DNA from: CAMYLR01 sp039590215 | GTDB taxonomy: Bacteria; Gemmatimonadota; Gemmatimonadetes; JACCXV01; JAHWKZ01 | Assembly: GCA_039590215.1 (NCBI GenBank) | Contig: JBDHFX010000012.1 | Span: forward strand, 1-23,065 | DNA: 23,065 nucleotides | Direction: 5' to 3' | Shown: positions 6,881 to 14,029 of the stretch, piece after piece | How the letters are laid out: every line of letters begins with the position of its first letter | Position numbering within the stretch: the first letter of the stretch is position 1 | The notes under the pieces: model-generated | What the model was told of the DNA's origin: nothing | The model's input: only the letters and a program-made list of their open reading frames with translations | The model's database searches: none | Position numbers and translations under genes: made by a program

Positions 6881-8140
6881 ATGACGGTGAACCGCGTCAC
6901 TGTGGCTGCGTGGCTCGTGGCGGTTTGGGTGATGCCCGCGACCGTGCTAGGCCAAGAGCATCGACCCGCTGAGCCGGTACCGATCGACTCGATCCCGACC
7001 GACGTCGCGCCCCCCCCTCGGCCCAACCTGCCGATCTTGACCGAGATCGAGACCGCCGATCACCCACCGCGCTGGCTTCCTTCGCTCGACGGTCTGTACG
7101 GCTTTTCGATTCTGCGCTACAACCGAGTGTCTGGCCTCGTGCCGGCGTGGGGGCTCACGCTCGAAGCGACCGATCCGCAGACCACGCCCAGCCTGGGGGG
7201 CAGGATCGGGATCGCGACAACCCATGAGCGGGCCTACTGGAATGGGTGGGCCGAGCAGCGACTGCCCGTTCCCGGCGCGGTGGTCGTTCGTTACGAGCAC
7301 TTCCAGCGCCAAGCGACCTTCGACGACTGGCGGGTGCCCAAGCGTGAGAACGATATCGACACGTTCTTCGCCGGCAACGACCTACTGGATTGGTGGCGGG
7401 AGAAGGGATACACGGTTTCGGTCGACGCCGAGGTCCCCAGCGCACGGTATGGAGGACGCGTGACGTTCCTCAACGCTGCTCAGCGTAGCGAGCGGAATCG
7501 CTCTCCGTTTGCGCTCTTCGATGACGATGACTTCCGCGGTAACCCGCGCGTTGCGGATGGCAAGCTTCACAGTCTCACGCTGTCATTTCGGTTTAACGGG
7601 CGAGATGTCCAGAGCCCGCTGCTGCCGGCGCCGGGCTGGTTCGTGGGTGGTGAGTGGGAGCGGGGCGGCGGATTTATTGGAGGCGACATCGACTTCGTGC
7701 GCGGTGCGGTCGATGTCAGACGCTACACCCGGTTCGGGCGTGACACCTGGTGGGACTGGCAGGTCCTGTGGCTCGGCGCGCTCACCAACCGCGGCGTCCC
7801 GCCCCAGCGGCTGGTGCGCCTCGGGGGTCCGGGATCGCTGCGCGGTTTCCCAACTGCCGCCTTTGTCGGCGAAGAAGGGCTCCAGGCATCCACCGAGATC
7901 CGGTTTCCCCTGCCGGTCAACCGCCGCATCGCGCTCATATTCCTATCATGGCACCTGGTCGGGTTTGCCGACGCGGGCGCGGTCGGCGACTACGAGGACT
8001 GGCACGCGGACGTCGGCGTCGGGGTCTCTGGCATCAACTTGTTCTCGTACCTAGGCTTCTTCGTCGCCCAGCGGGTCACCGATCTGGATCTGTCGAATAG
8101 CGACCCCCGGTTTATTGTCAGGCTGCGACGTGATTTCTAA
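6881..8140 (+). CDS. POTRA-less Omp85/BamA-like outer-membrane beta-barrel protein
   Basis: This is a predicted 419-residue outer-membrane protein. It has a signal peptide (about 1-24, ending VLGQ), a Pro-rich linker (28-50) and then one long beta-rich region. There is no room for POTRA repeats. The segment LVRLGGPGSLRGF (311-323) matches the L6-loop GG-SLRGF motif of Omp85 barrels, followed by STEIRFPLP and LVGFADAGAVGD, which usually mark the last strands; the protein ends in RLRRDF with the terminal Phe of the barrel-assembly signal. Start is ATG 6881, 16 bp after the PPTase stop, with no clear Shine-Dalgarno; the frame is open further upstream, but that stretch is the shadow of the PPTase gene. 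BamA-like barrels without POTRA domains are known, but their cargo is mostly unknown. Confidence 0.82.
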   Translation: MTVNRVTVAAWLVAVWVMPATVLGQEHRPAEPVPIDSIPTDVAPPPRPNLPILTEIETADHPPRWLPSLDGLYGFSILRYNRVSGLVPAWGLTLEATDPQTTPSLGGRIGIATTHERAYWNGWAEQRLPVPGAVVVRYEHFQRQATFDDWRVPKRENDIDTFFAGNDLLDWWREKGYTVSVDAEVPSARYGGRVTFLNAAQRSERNRSPFALFDDDDFRGNPRVADGKLHSLTLSFRFNGRDVQSPLLPAPGWFVGGEWERGGGFIGGDIDFVRGAVDVRRYTRFGRDTWWDWQVLWLGALTNRGVPPQRLVRLGGPGSLRGFPTAAFVGEEGLQASTEIRFPLPVNRRIALIFLSWHLVGFADAGAVGDYEDWHADVGVGVSGINLFSYLGFFVAQRVTDLDLSNSDPRFIVRLRRDF

Positions 8141-8188
8141 CTTGCGGCATTACCCCTGTGCGGCCACGACTTGGAGAAACACCTGGTC

Positions 8189-8641
8189 ATGAAATTGTTC
8201 GAGTTCTTCAACGACACCGAGGTCACCCTCGACCTCGTCGCCACCAATAAGAAAGCCGTCCTGGAAGAGATGGTCGAGCTGTTTGGCCTCGACCAGGACG
8301 CCCAACAGTTGCTCGTCAAGCTGCTCAAGAAGCGCGAGAACCTCGGTTCGACCGGGATAGGGAAACATGTCGCCATTCCCCATTGTCGCTCACTCGTCGT
8401 CAACCGCCTCCGGGTAGCCTACGGTCGCAAGCCAGCCGGCCTCGATTTCAATGCGATCGACGACCAACCGGTCAACCACTTGTTTCTCATTGTCGCACCG
8501 CCAGTCGAGATCTCCAACCAGTACCTCCCGGTACTCGGGAAGATCGCCCAATTCTGCAAGAATGAGCAGAACATTGCGCAACTCAATGACATCAGCTCGA
8601 CGGATGAGTTCCTGGCCGTCCTGAAAGACGCCGAGGTTTAG
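8189..8641 (+). CDS. ptsN: PTS EIIA-like protein (PtsN / EIIA-Ntr family)
   Basis: EIIA domains of the fructose/nitrogen class accept phosphate on a histidine from HPr and often act as regulators rather than sugar carriers. The 150-residue product is a single domain with REN-GSTGIGKHVAIPHCR (about 49-67); His65 in IPH is the expected phospho-acceptor. I chose ATG 8189 (MKLFEFFNDTEV), matching the usual PtsN beginning. A TTG at 8171 in the same frame is possible, and a GGAG lies 12 nt before the ATG, a rather long spacing. No EI, HPr, EIIB/C or rpoN is nearby, so the phosphate source is unknown. The gene sits 48 bp after the Omp85-like gene and just before the zinc-ribbon gene. Confidence 0.88.
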   Translation: MKLFEFFNDTEVTLDLVATNKKAVLEEMVELFGLDQDAQQLLVKLLKKRENLGSTGIGKHVAIPHCRSLVVNRLRVAYGRKPAGLDFNAIDDQPVNHLFLIVAPPVEISNQYLPVLGKIAQFCKNEQNIAQLNDISSTDEFLAVLKDAEV

Positions 8642-8642
8642 G

Positions 8643-8647
8643 GGAGG
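8643..8647 (+). promoter_or_regulatory. Shine-Dalgarno site GGAGG before a CTG start
   Basis: GGAGG overlaps no other signal, directly follows the ptsN stop, and ends 6 nt before CTG at 8654-8656. The next ordinary start codon in frame is ATG 8696, 48 nt away, so the site points to CTG as the start. Confidence 0.55.
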
Positions 8648-8653
8648 GTCAGG

Positions 8654-8986
8654 CTGGAGACGAGCATCGAACGGCTGATCGCGCTACAGGATCTAATGCA
8701 GCTTCAACGCGATATCGGTGACAACTCGTACGAGGCACTTGGATTCGAGACCGATGACGCAGCCACTATCGATGCCGAAATCGAAAGCCTAAAGGCGGAA
8801 ATCGACCCCGCAGTGTTGCGACGGTTCGAGACGATCGCGACTAAGTACGATCGGCCACTCGTGCCCGTGCACAACGGGGTCTGCTACGGGTGTTTCGTTC
8901 GCTATCCCACCGCCAAGCTGGCCGACATCGGGGACATGCCGACGACGTGCGAGAACTGCGGCCGGCTGATCTATCAGGTCCCTTGA
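8654..8986 (+). CDS. Short coiled-coil C4 zinc-ribbon protein, apparent CTG start
   Basis: This protein has a heptad-like N-terminal helix (SIERLIALQDLMQLQRDI) and a C-terminal zinc ribbon with CYGC (77-80) and CENC (99-102) in GVCYGCFVRYP and CENCGRLIYQV. It resembles the C4-type zinc-ribbon/coiled-coil proteins annotated as possible nucleic-acid-binding or regulatory proteins, but at 110 residues it is about half the usual length, the long coiled coil being mostly missing. From ATG 8696 it would be 96 residues and lose the first half of the helix. From CTG 8654, with GGAGG 6 nt before it, the helix is complete; I use CTG. It lies 12 bp after ptsN and is convergent with the FlgD-like gene, 7 bp away. 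Precise function is unknown. Confidence 0.78.
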   Translation: METSIERLIALQDLMQLQRDIGDNSYEALGFETDDAATIDAEIESLKAEIDPAVLRRFETIATKYDRPLVPVHNGVCYGCFVRYPTAKLADIGDMPTTCENCGRLIYQVP

Positions 8987-8993
8987 TCTGCGC

Positions 8994-9443
8994 TTAGCCG
9001 ACCGCTATCGGGTCAGCTTCACCGCTCGATTCTACCGGCTGACGGACGCGCAGGCGTTTTAGCGCCGTCTTCCCGTTGGCCTCGAGCTTGTACCAATAAA
9101 CGCCCGCCGGCACCGGTTCCCCGTCATTGTTGTTGCCATCCCAAGCTACCCGGTGGAGACCGAGTCCTTGACGCTGATCGACGAGCACCACGACCTCTTG
9201 CGCTAGGAGATTGTAGATCACGAGTCGCGCGTGCGTCTCGGCGTCCAATCGATAGGTGAAGATCGTCGGGCTGACGCCTGGCGTGAACGGGTTGGGGAAG
9301 TTCTGCTCGAGGTAGAACTCCTCGTCACGGAGCCCGGTCTGTGCGGCCAGCAAGCTTGGTAGGGCGATCGCCAGGACGACCGCCAACCCGATCAGGACAG
9401 CCAGCCTACGGCGCGTGAGTGACCCAGGCGTCGGGGTACCCAC
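8994..9443 (-). CDS. Exported stand-alone FlgD-Ig / T9SS-tail-like domain protein
   Basis: The product has about 149 residues: a basic n-region (LTRRR), a hydrophobic segment to LLAAQ (about 14-34), then one domain. That domain (about 43-134) has the succession FYLEQNFPNPFTPG, FTYRLD, ARLVIYNLLAQEVVVLV, HRVAWDGNNNDG and VPAGVYWYKLEANG. This is the pattern of FlgD-Ig and type IX secretion C-terminal sorting domains, normally found at the end of large exported proteins. Here it stands alone with a short tail (VESSGEADPIAVG). The start GTG 9443 overlaps the SPOR gene by 38 bp and is uncertain; no Shine-Dalgarno is clear, and the frame is open further upstream. It is the last gene of the long minus-strand train. 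Confidence 0.75.
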   Translation of the reverse strand: MGTPTPGSLTRRRLAVLIGLAVVLAIALPSLLAAQTGLRDEEFYLEQNFPNPFTPGVSPTIFTYRLDAETHARLVIYNLLAQEVVVLVDQRQGLGLHRVAWDGNNNDGEPVPAGVYWYKLEANGKTALKRLRVRQPVESSGEADPIAVG

Positions 9444-9981
9444 GTTGGGCGACGTGAGTCCGCCAGCGCTCGGCTGTCGCGCGATCGACGAACCGCCCCA
9501 GGTAGACACGGTACACGTCGCCGTCGACGAACCACCGCGGCAGTTCGGGAAACTCCTCTTCGAGTTGTCGGATTCGTACAAGGGTTCCAGTCTCGCTATT
9601 GAATGCCCCCATCTGAAGGGTCCACTGACCGCTCCCAACGGGTGGATTATACGTCGCTGGGGCGTCTAGGGTTCCGATGAGCTCTTCGGTGCTCGGGTCG
9701 CCCGCCACCCGCGGGGTCGTCAGCTCCGGTGTCGCCGGCGGTGCCGGCGCGCCGATCACCGAGTCGGGATGGACGAACGGCTCGTAGACACCGGCCGCGA
9801 TCGCCTCCGCTTGCGTATCGAACTCGCGCTCACGCTGGGCCGTCTCCCGAGCCGCGCTGAACTCGGCGTCGTCGCTTTTATCGCCGCTCGTTGTCGGGGC
9901 CCGACGATCCGGTGAGCTGGCGCACGCGCCAGCGATCACCAACGCCAACAGGACGCTGTACCGAGCGACCGACAGACTCAT
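9406..9981 (-). CDS. SPOR-domain lipoprotein
   Basis: SPOR domains bind denuded septal peptidoglycan, so this is probably a periplasmic cell-envelope or division-related protein. The 191-residue product starts with a lipoprotein signal (VLLALVIAGACAS; Cys20 the likely acylated residue, though Ala at -3 is not the commonest choice). A charged and Pro-rich spacer follows (about 21-115), then the SPOR domain (about 118-189): WTLQMGAF, RQLEEEFPELPRWFVDGDVYRVYLGRF, ATAERWRTHVAQRGYPDAWV. ATG 9981 overlaps the selB stop as ATGA. It is followed by the FlgD-like exported protein, with overlapping frames. Specific role unknown. Confidence 0.87.
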   Translation of the reverse strand: MSLSVARYSVLLALVIAGACASSPDRRAPTTSGDKSDDAEFSAARETAQREREFDTQAEAIAAGVYEPFVHPDSVIGAPAPPATPELTTPRVAGDPSTEELIGTLDAPATYNPPVGSGQWTLQMGAFNSETGTLVRIRQLEEEFPELPRWFVDGDVYRVYLGRFVDRATAERWRTHVAQRGYPDAWVTHAP

Positions 9982-11909
9982 GCTGTGGGCTCGGCGAGGA
10001 CCCGCGTGTTGCCGTCGCGCAGCGTCACTCCATCCCGATCGAAATACTCGAGCACAGGGATCAAAAATTTCCGACTGACTCCCAAGATCTCCTTGCAGGT
10101 TCCGGTGTCCACCGATCCGTCCAGTTTCAGCCGCTCAACGAGTGCGAGCCGCGCCCGTTCGAGCGCCGACATATCGATGTACCAATCGCTCGCCAGCTTG
10201 ACGAGTTCGCCGCCCCGTTCAAGGTAATGCTGGAGTTCTCTCAGCCGCTGCTCGTCCACACCGAGTCGCTTCGCAAGCCGGATCGTGTCAGGGGCTTCGA
10301 GACCCGCCTCTCGATAGACGTTTCGGATCGAGCCGACCAGTCGCTCTTCCTCTTCCTTCAGCTCGATGGCGTGGCCGGCAATCGCGACCATCGTCCCTCG
10401 GCGTTCGAGTTGGCCACCGTCTACAAGCGCACCGATCACCGCTTCGACCAGCGCCGAATCGGCGCCATCAACAGCCTGTCGCGCTGCCTCCAGACCGATG
10501 CCGGGCTGAAGGGGTTGGTGTCGGTGATACGAACCCACGGCTTCAATCAACTGTTTGGCCGCGGCGTTGACCGCACTCTGAGCAAACCAACGCTCACCGT
10601 GACATTCGACGCTGTCAGGAATGGCCGCCAACGCGGTCTCGAGTTGGTCTGTACCGAGTCCGGTATCGAGCACCAAACTCGTGTCGACGACCCCCCGGCC
10701 GCCGGCCATCTCCAGGATCTGGGCGACGCGCTCAGGTGGTTTCGCGCAAACGATCTCAGCCAGTCGCGTGGCGTGCTCGGCGCGCTCGCGAGCTCGGACT
10801 CGAGGCGGGGCGCGCAACACGATCTCCGCCCCACCGATCGACTCGACCGGGCTGTAGGCTCGTACGACGAGGCGATCACCGGACGCGATCACGATCGGCT
10901 TCTCGAACCGGACCCGCCCATATCCCTCTTCTCCCGGCTTGACGTCGCGACCCGAGTACCACCGCACGCGACCCATCACCTCCGCTGTTCCGTGGTGGAA
11001 CCGCAGTCGATCACCAGACTCGATTGCACGTGGCGCCGACGCCACCAGCCAGAGTCGTACATCCGTCCGACGAATCGGACGCCATCCCGCATCCGGCTCG
11101 ACGAGCACCATGCCGCGGCGAATTGCCTGTGCTCCGGTGCCCGTCAGCGCCAACGCCGTGCGTTGGCCGGAGCGTGCTCGCTCAACGGGCGACCCGTGCA
11201 CCTCGATCGACCGGACGCGAACCGAGCCGCCATCCGGCAGCACTCTCAGCGTGACCCCACGGGCGATGGTGCCCGTCCAGAGCGTCCCGGTCGCTACGGT
11301 TCCCACCCCAACCACAGGAAACGACCGATCAACGGGCAATCGGGTGGGTCTATCCGTATGAACGCTCGAAGCGTCCATCGCCGCGCGCGCCAACGCCGCA
11401 CGCAATTGCTCGATGCCTTCTCCCGTGCGTGCGGAGACGATCACCGTTTCCGATCCCTCGAGTCGGGTACCGGCGAACATCTCGACCGTGGTTTCAGCCA
11501 CAAACTCGGACCACTCGGCATCAACCAGATCCGACTTCGTGATCGCCACCACCGCGCGCTCGATCCCGAGCGCCTCGAGCACCACGACATGCTCTCTGGT
11601 TTGCGGCATGACGCCTTCATCTGCGGCCACGACCAACAGCGCAGCATTGATGCCGGTCGCGCCGGCTACCATGTTCTTTATGAACGCTTCGTGCCCCGGC
11701 ACATCTACGAAGCTGGCCGCCGGCGCGTCCGCTCCGAGATCGAGCGGCGCGAAGCCTAGATCGATCGAGATCCCACGCCGCTTCTCTTCCGGTAAACGAT
11801 CGGTGGCCACGCCGGTCAACGCCTCGACCAACGCCGTCTTGCCGTGGTCGATGTGCCCGGCCGTCCCGATGATGACCGGTCGAGAGTCGGTTGCCGACAC
11901 AGAGCTCAC
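9978..11909 (-). CDS. selB: Selenocysteine-specific elongation factor SelB
   Basis: SelB is the EF-Tu-like GTPase that brings Sec-tRNA to UGA codons marked by a SECIS hairpin. The protein has 643 residues, standard length. The GTPase domain has G1 GHIDHGKT (18-25), G3 DVPGHE (69-74) and G4 TKSD (124-127). EF-Tu-like beta-barrels follow (VVGVGTVATGTLWTG), then C-terminal winged helices for SECIS binding (for example SVDTGTCKEILGVSRKFLIPVLEYFDRDG near the end, a SelB hallmark region). The start is GTG 11909, overlapping recO as GTGA, with GGAG 5 nt upstream. Its presence predicts selA, selC, selD and at least one selenoprotein in the genome; none is recognisable in this window, and selA is not adjacent as it often is. 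Confidence 0.95.
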   Translation of the reverse strand: MSSVSATDSRPVIIGTAGHIDHGKTALVEALTGVATDRLPEEKRRGISIDLGFAPLDLGADAPAASFVDVPGHEAFIKNMVAGATGINAALLVVAADEGVMPQTREHVVVLEALGIERAVVAITKSDLVDAEWSEFVAETTVEMFAGTRLEGSETVIVSARTGEGIEQLRAALARAAMDASSVHTDRPTRLPVDRSFPVVGVGTVATGTLWTGTIARGVTLRVLPDGGSVRVRSIEVHGSPVERARSGQRTALALTGTGAQAIRRGMVLVEPDAGWRPIRRTDVRLWLVASAPRAIESGDRLRFHHGTAEVMGRVRWYSGRDVKPGEEGYGRVRFEKPIVIASGDRLVVRAYSPVESIGGAEIVLRAPPRVRARERAEHATRLAEIVCAKPPERVAQILEMAGGRGVVDTSLVLDTGLGTDQLETALAAIPDSVECHGERWFAQSAVNAAAKQLIEAVGSYHRHQPLQPGIGLEAARQAVDGADSALVEAVIGALVDGGQLERRGTMVAIAGHAIELKEEEERLVGSIRNVYREAGLEAPDTIRLAKRLGVDEQRLRELQHYLERGGELVKLASDWYIDMSALERARLALVERLKLDGSVDTGTCKEILGVSRKFLIPVLEYFDRDGVTLRDGNTRVLAEPTA

Positions 11910-12643
11910 GCCGCTCCAGGCTTCAAGTCGGCGTGGTACCGGACAAACTCACGAACCAGATCGCGCACCTTCGCGTCCCCGTTGGCGTTTTCCTCCAACT
12001 GCTCTAGAAGCTCATACTCCGGGTGATGGTAGAGGTTCAGAAGCGCGTATTCTGCTGGTGACAGTGACCGACACCCGGTACGCTCACGCCGGCATCCCGA
12101 ACAGACGACGCCACCATCGACGATCGAAAATGATGGTGTTTCCGAGCCGTCGACGGAACGACCGCACGCCACGCACATCGTTAGCTCTGGGCTGACACCC
12201 AAGTGGGCGACCGCCGCCGCTCGATGAAAGGTCTCCCACCGTGACATCCTTGCGACCGGCGTGTGGCACAACCGTTCCAACGCCACGGGAACGAGGTCAA
12301 ACATCGTCACCGCCGGTGCGCCATCGGGCAGTACGGCACGCAGCAACCGAAACCATCGGCCGCCAGCTTCCAAGCGTTCTAACGACTCGGTGATCGCCGG
12401 GTAGAGCGTTACCAACTCGGCGCCCGACAACGTTTGGATATCGCGGTTGTCCCGCGAATAATACGTAACCTGAAGACGGCGAAACGGTTCGAGGACCCCG
12501 CCAAACCGGCTCTTTGGTCGTTTCACGCCCCGTGCCATGACCGGCACCACGCCTTGATCGCGGGTGAACAGCCGGTAGATCACGCTCGTCTCGCCGAACC
12601 GGATCGCCTTTAGCACAAAGGCCTCGGTACGCACGAGCGACAT
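11906..12643 (-). CDS. recO: DNA repair protein RecO
   Basis: RecO works with RecR (and RecF) to load RecA onto SSB-coated single-stranded DNA and to anneal strands. The 245-residue product has the N-terminal OB fold (RTEAFVLKAIRFGETSVIYRLFTRDQG, then ARGVKRPKSRFGG), a helical middle, and a zinc finger with Cys157, Cys160, Cys181 and Cys184 (CVAC and CSGC). ATG 12641-12643 is the start; no good Shine-Dalgarno is visible. Its stop overlaps selB (GTGA) and it starts 12 bp after mgtE. In many bacteria recO lies in the phoH-ybeY-era neighbourhood; era is not seen here and CNNM/mgtE genes take that position. Confidence 0.93.
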   Translation of the reverse strand: MSLVRTEAFVLKAIRFGETSVIYRLFTRDQGVVPVMARGVKRPKSRFGGVLEPFRRLQVTYYSRDNRDIQTLSGAELVTLYPAITESLERLEAGGRWFRLLRAVLPDGAPAVTMFDLVPVALERLCHTPVARMSRWETFHRAAAVAHLGVSPELTMCVACGRSVDGSETPSFSIVDGGVVCSGCRRERTGCRSLSPAEYALLNLYHHPEYELLEQLEENANGDAKVRDLVREFVRYHADLKPGAA

Positions 12644-12655
12644 ATCAGCAGTTGG

Positions 12656-14017
12656 CTACAGCAGTTGCGTGAGGAAGAACGACGCCGAGCCCAGAATCAG
12701 CAGGAACGAGACGATATCGGTCATGGTCGACAGAAACACCGACGACGAGACGGCCGGATCGAGGCCTAGCTTGTCGAGCAGGATCGGAAACGCCGCTCCC
12801 CACAACACGCCGAGCGAGATGGCGCCCCACATCGATCCCCCGATGACGACCCCGACCATGACATCATTTCGCCAGACACCCGCTACGAAACCAATGATCA
12901 AAGCGATTAGGAACCCGATCACGAGCCCAGCGATCAGTTCCCGCAAGATCGATCGCAAGGGTCTCGCCGTATGGCTGGCGAGCGCGAGTCGCCTCACCGC
13001 TACCGCCGTCGCCTGCACTGCCGAGTTGCCGGCCATAGCGGCGACCACCGGCATGAATACCACGATGAAGGCCATCTGCTGAATGGTGCTCTCGAAGTGC
13101 GCGACAACCAACGCGCCCAAACCCGATGTACAGAGGGTAACCAGCAGCCACGGAGTTCTGGACCGTATGATCTCCATGGGCGTGGCGTACGACTCCTCCT
13201 GCTCAGCGACACCTGATAGGCGAAAGATGTCCTCGGTTACTTCGGCCTCCATGATGTCGATCACGTCGTCCACCGTGATCCGTCCGAGTAGTCGATCGGA
13301 CTCGTCTACCACTGGAATGGAAACCAGGTTGTACTTGGCAATCAATCGGGCCACCTCTTCCTGGTCGACGACCGGCAGCACGCGCACGACGTCGGGCTCC
13401 ATGATCGTCTCGACCGGAATGGCACCGTCGGCCAGAATCAAATCCTGCAAGGCAAGCCGACCGACCAATCTGCCTCGTTGGTCGATCACGTAGACGGTAA
13501 AGAAGTCGCGCATCTCGCGCCCCTGTTGCCGGACCGAGACGATCGCCTCGTCGGCGGTGAAATGCGCTGGCACGCTGCAGAGGTCGGTCGTCATCACACC
13601 GCCGGCCGATTCCTCGTCGTACTCCATAAGCGCGGCGATCTCGCGCGATTCCTCGGGCTCGATGCGCTCGAGGATTTGGTCGGCGTCCTTCGACGGGAGC
13701 TCGGCCAGGATGTCGGCTGCGTCGTCGCGCTCGAGCTCCTCGAACAACGCACTCACGCCGGAGGCGCCAACCGCTTGCAGAAGCTGTGGCCACGATTCCT
13801 CGTCCACCTCGGTCAACGTTTCCGCGCGCATCGACGTCGGAATGCGCAAGAAGAGCGACACCCGCTCGTCCCCATCCAACCCGTCGATTATCTCCGCCAG
13901 GTCGGCCGGGTGGAGCTCGGTGATCATGGCTTGCAGATCGCCGTCTTCGACGCCCTGCGCAAGCGCCTCGCGTACCCGCGCAACAAGCTCTCTGGTGTGC
14001 TCCGCCTGGTCCTTCAT
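12656..14017 (-). CDS. mgtE: Magnesium transporter MgtE
   Basis: MgtE is a homodimeric Mg2+ channel gated by cytosolic Mg2+. The 453-residue product has the full layout: N-terminal helical superfamily domain (about 1-135, with ELHPADLAEIIDGLDGDERV and LEELERDDAADILAELP repeats), paired CBS domains (about 136-265, YDEESAGGVMTT, VETIMEPDV, GRITVDDVIDIMEAEVTED), a connecting helix and five membrane helices (about 290-453). The pore segment VAAMAGNSAVQATAVAVRRLA matches the family AGNxxxQ motif, and TMTDIVSFLLILG near the end holds the expected acidic residue. ATG 14017 lies 12 bp after the stop of the upstream CNNM/CorC gene. The context suggests shared magnesium handling. Confidence 0.95.
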   Translation of the reverse strand: MKDQAEHTRELVARVREALAQGVEDGDLQAMITELHPADLAEIIDGLDGDERVSLFLRIPTSMRAETLTEVDEESWPQLLQAVGASGVSALFEELERDDAADILAELPSKDADQILERIEPEESREIAALMEYDEESAGGVMTTDLCSVPAHFTADEAIVSVRQQGREMRDFFTVYVIDQRGRLVGRLALQDLILADGAIPVETIMEPDVVRVLPVVDQEEVARLIAKYNLVSIPVVDESDRLLGRITVDDVIDIMEAEVTEDIFRLSGVAEQEESYATPMEIIRSRTPWLLVTLCTSGLGALVVAHFESTIQQMAFIVVFMPVVAAMAGNSAVQATAVAVRRLALASHTARPLRSILRELIAGLVIGFLIALIIGFVAGVWRNDVMVGVVIGGSMWGAISLGVLWGAAFPILLDKLGLDPAVSSSVFLSTMTDIVSFLLILGSASFFLTQLL

Positions 14018-14029
14018 CGTCCAATCCGC

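Noticed and set aside
9444..9638. N-terminal extension of the FlgD-like protein to 9638
   Set aside because: This part overlaps the well-supported SPOR domain in another frame and would place the signal peptide in the middle of the protein.
9891..11759. 622-codon open frame on the plus strand, antisense to selB
   Set aside because: The translation is rich in Arg, His, Pro and Ser with no motif, and the opposite strand encodes an unmistakable full-length SelB. Long antisense frames are expected in GC-rich codon usage.
13203..14024. 273-codon minus-strand frame overlapping mgtE
   Set aside because: It is an Arg/Gly-rich shadow of mgtE in another frame, with no domain features.
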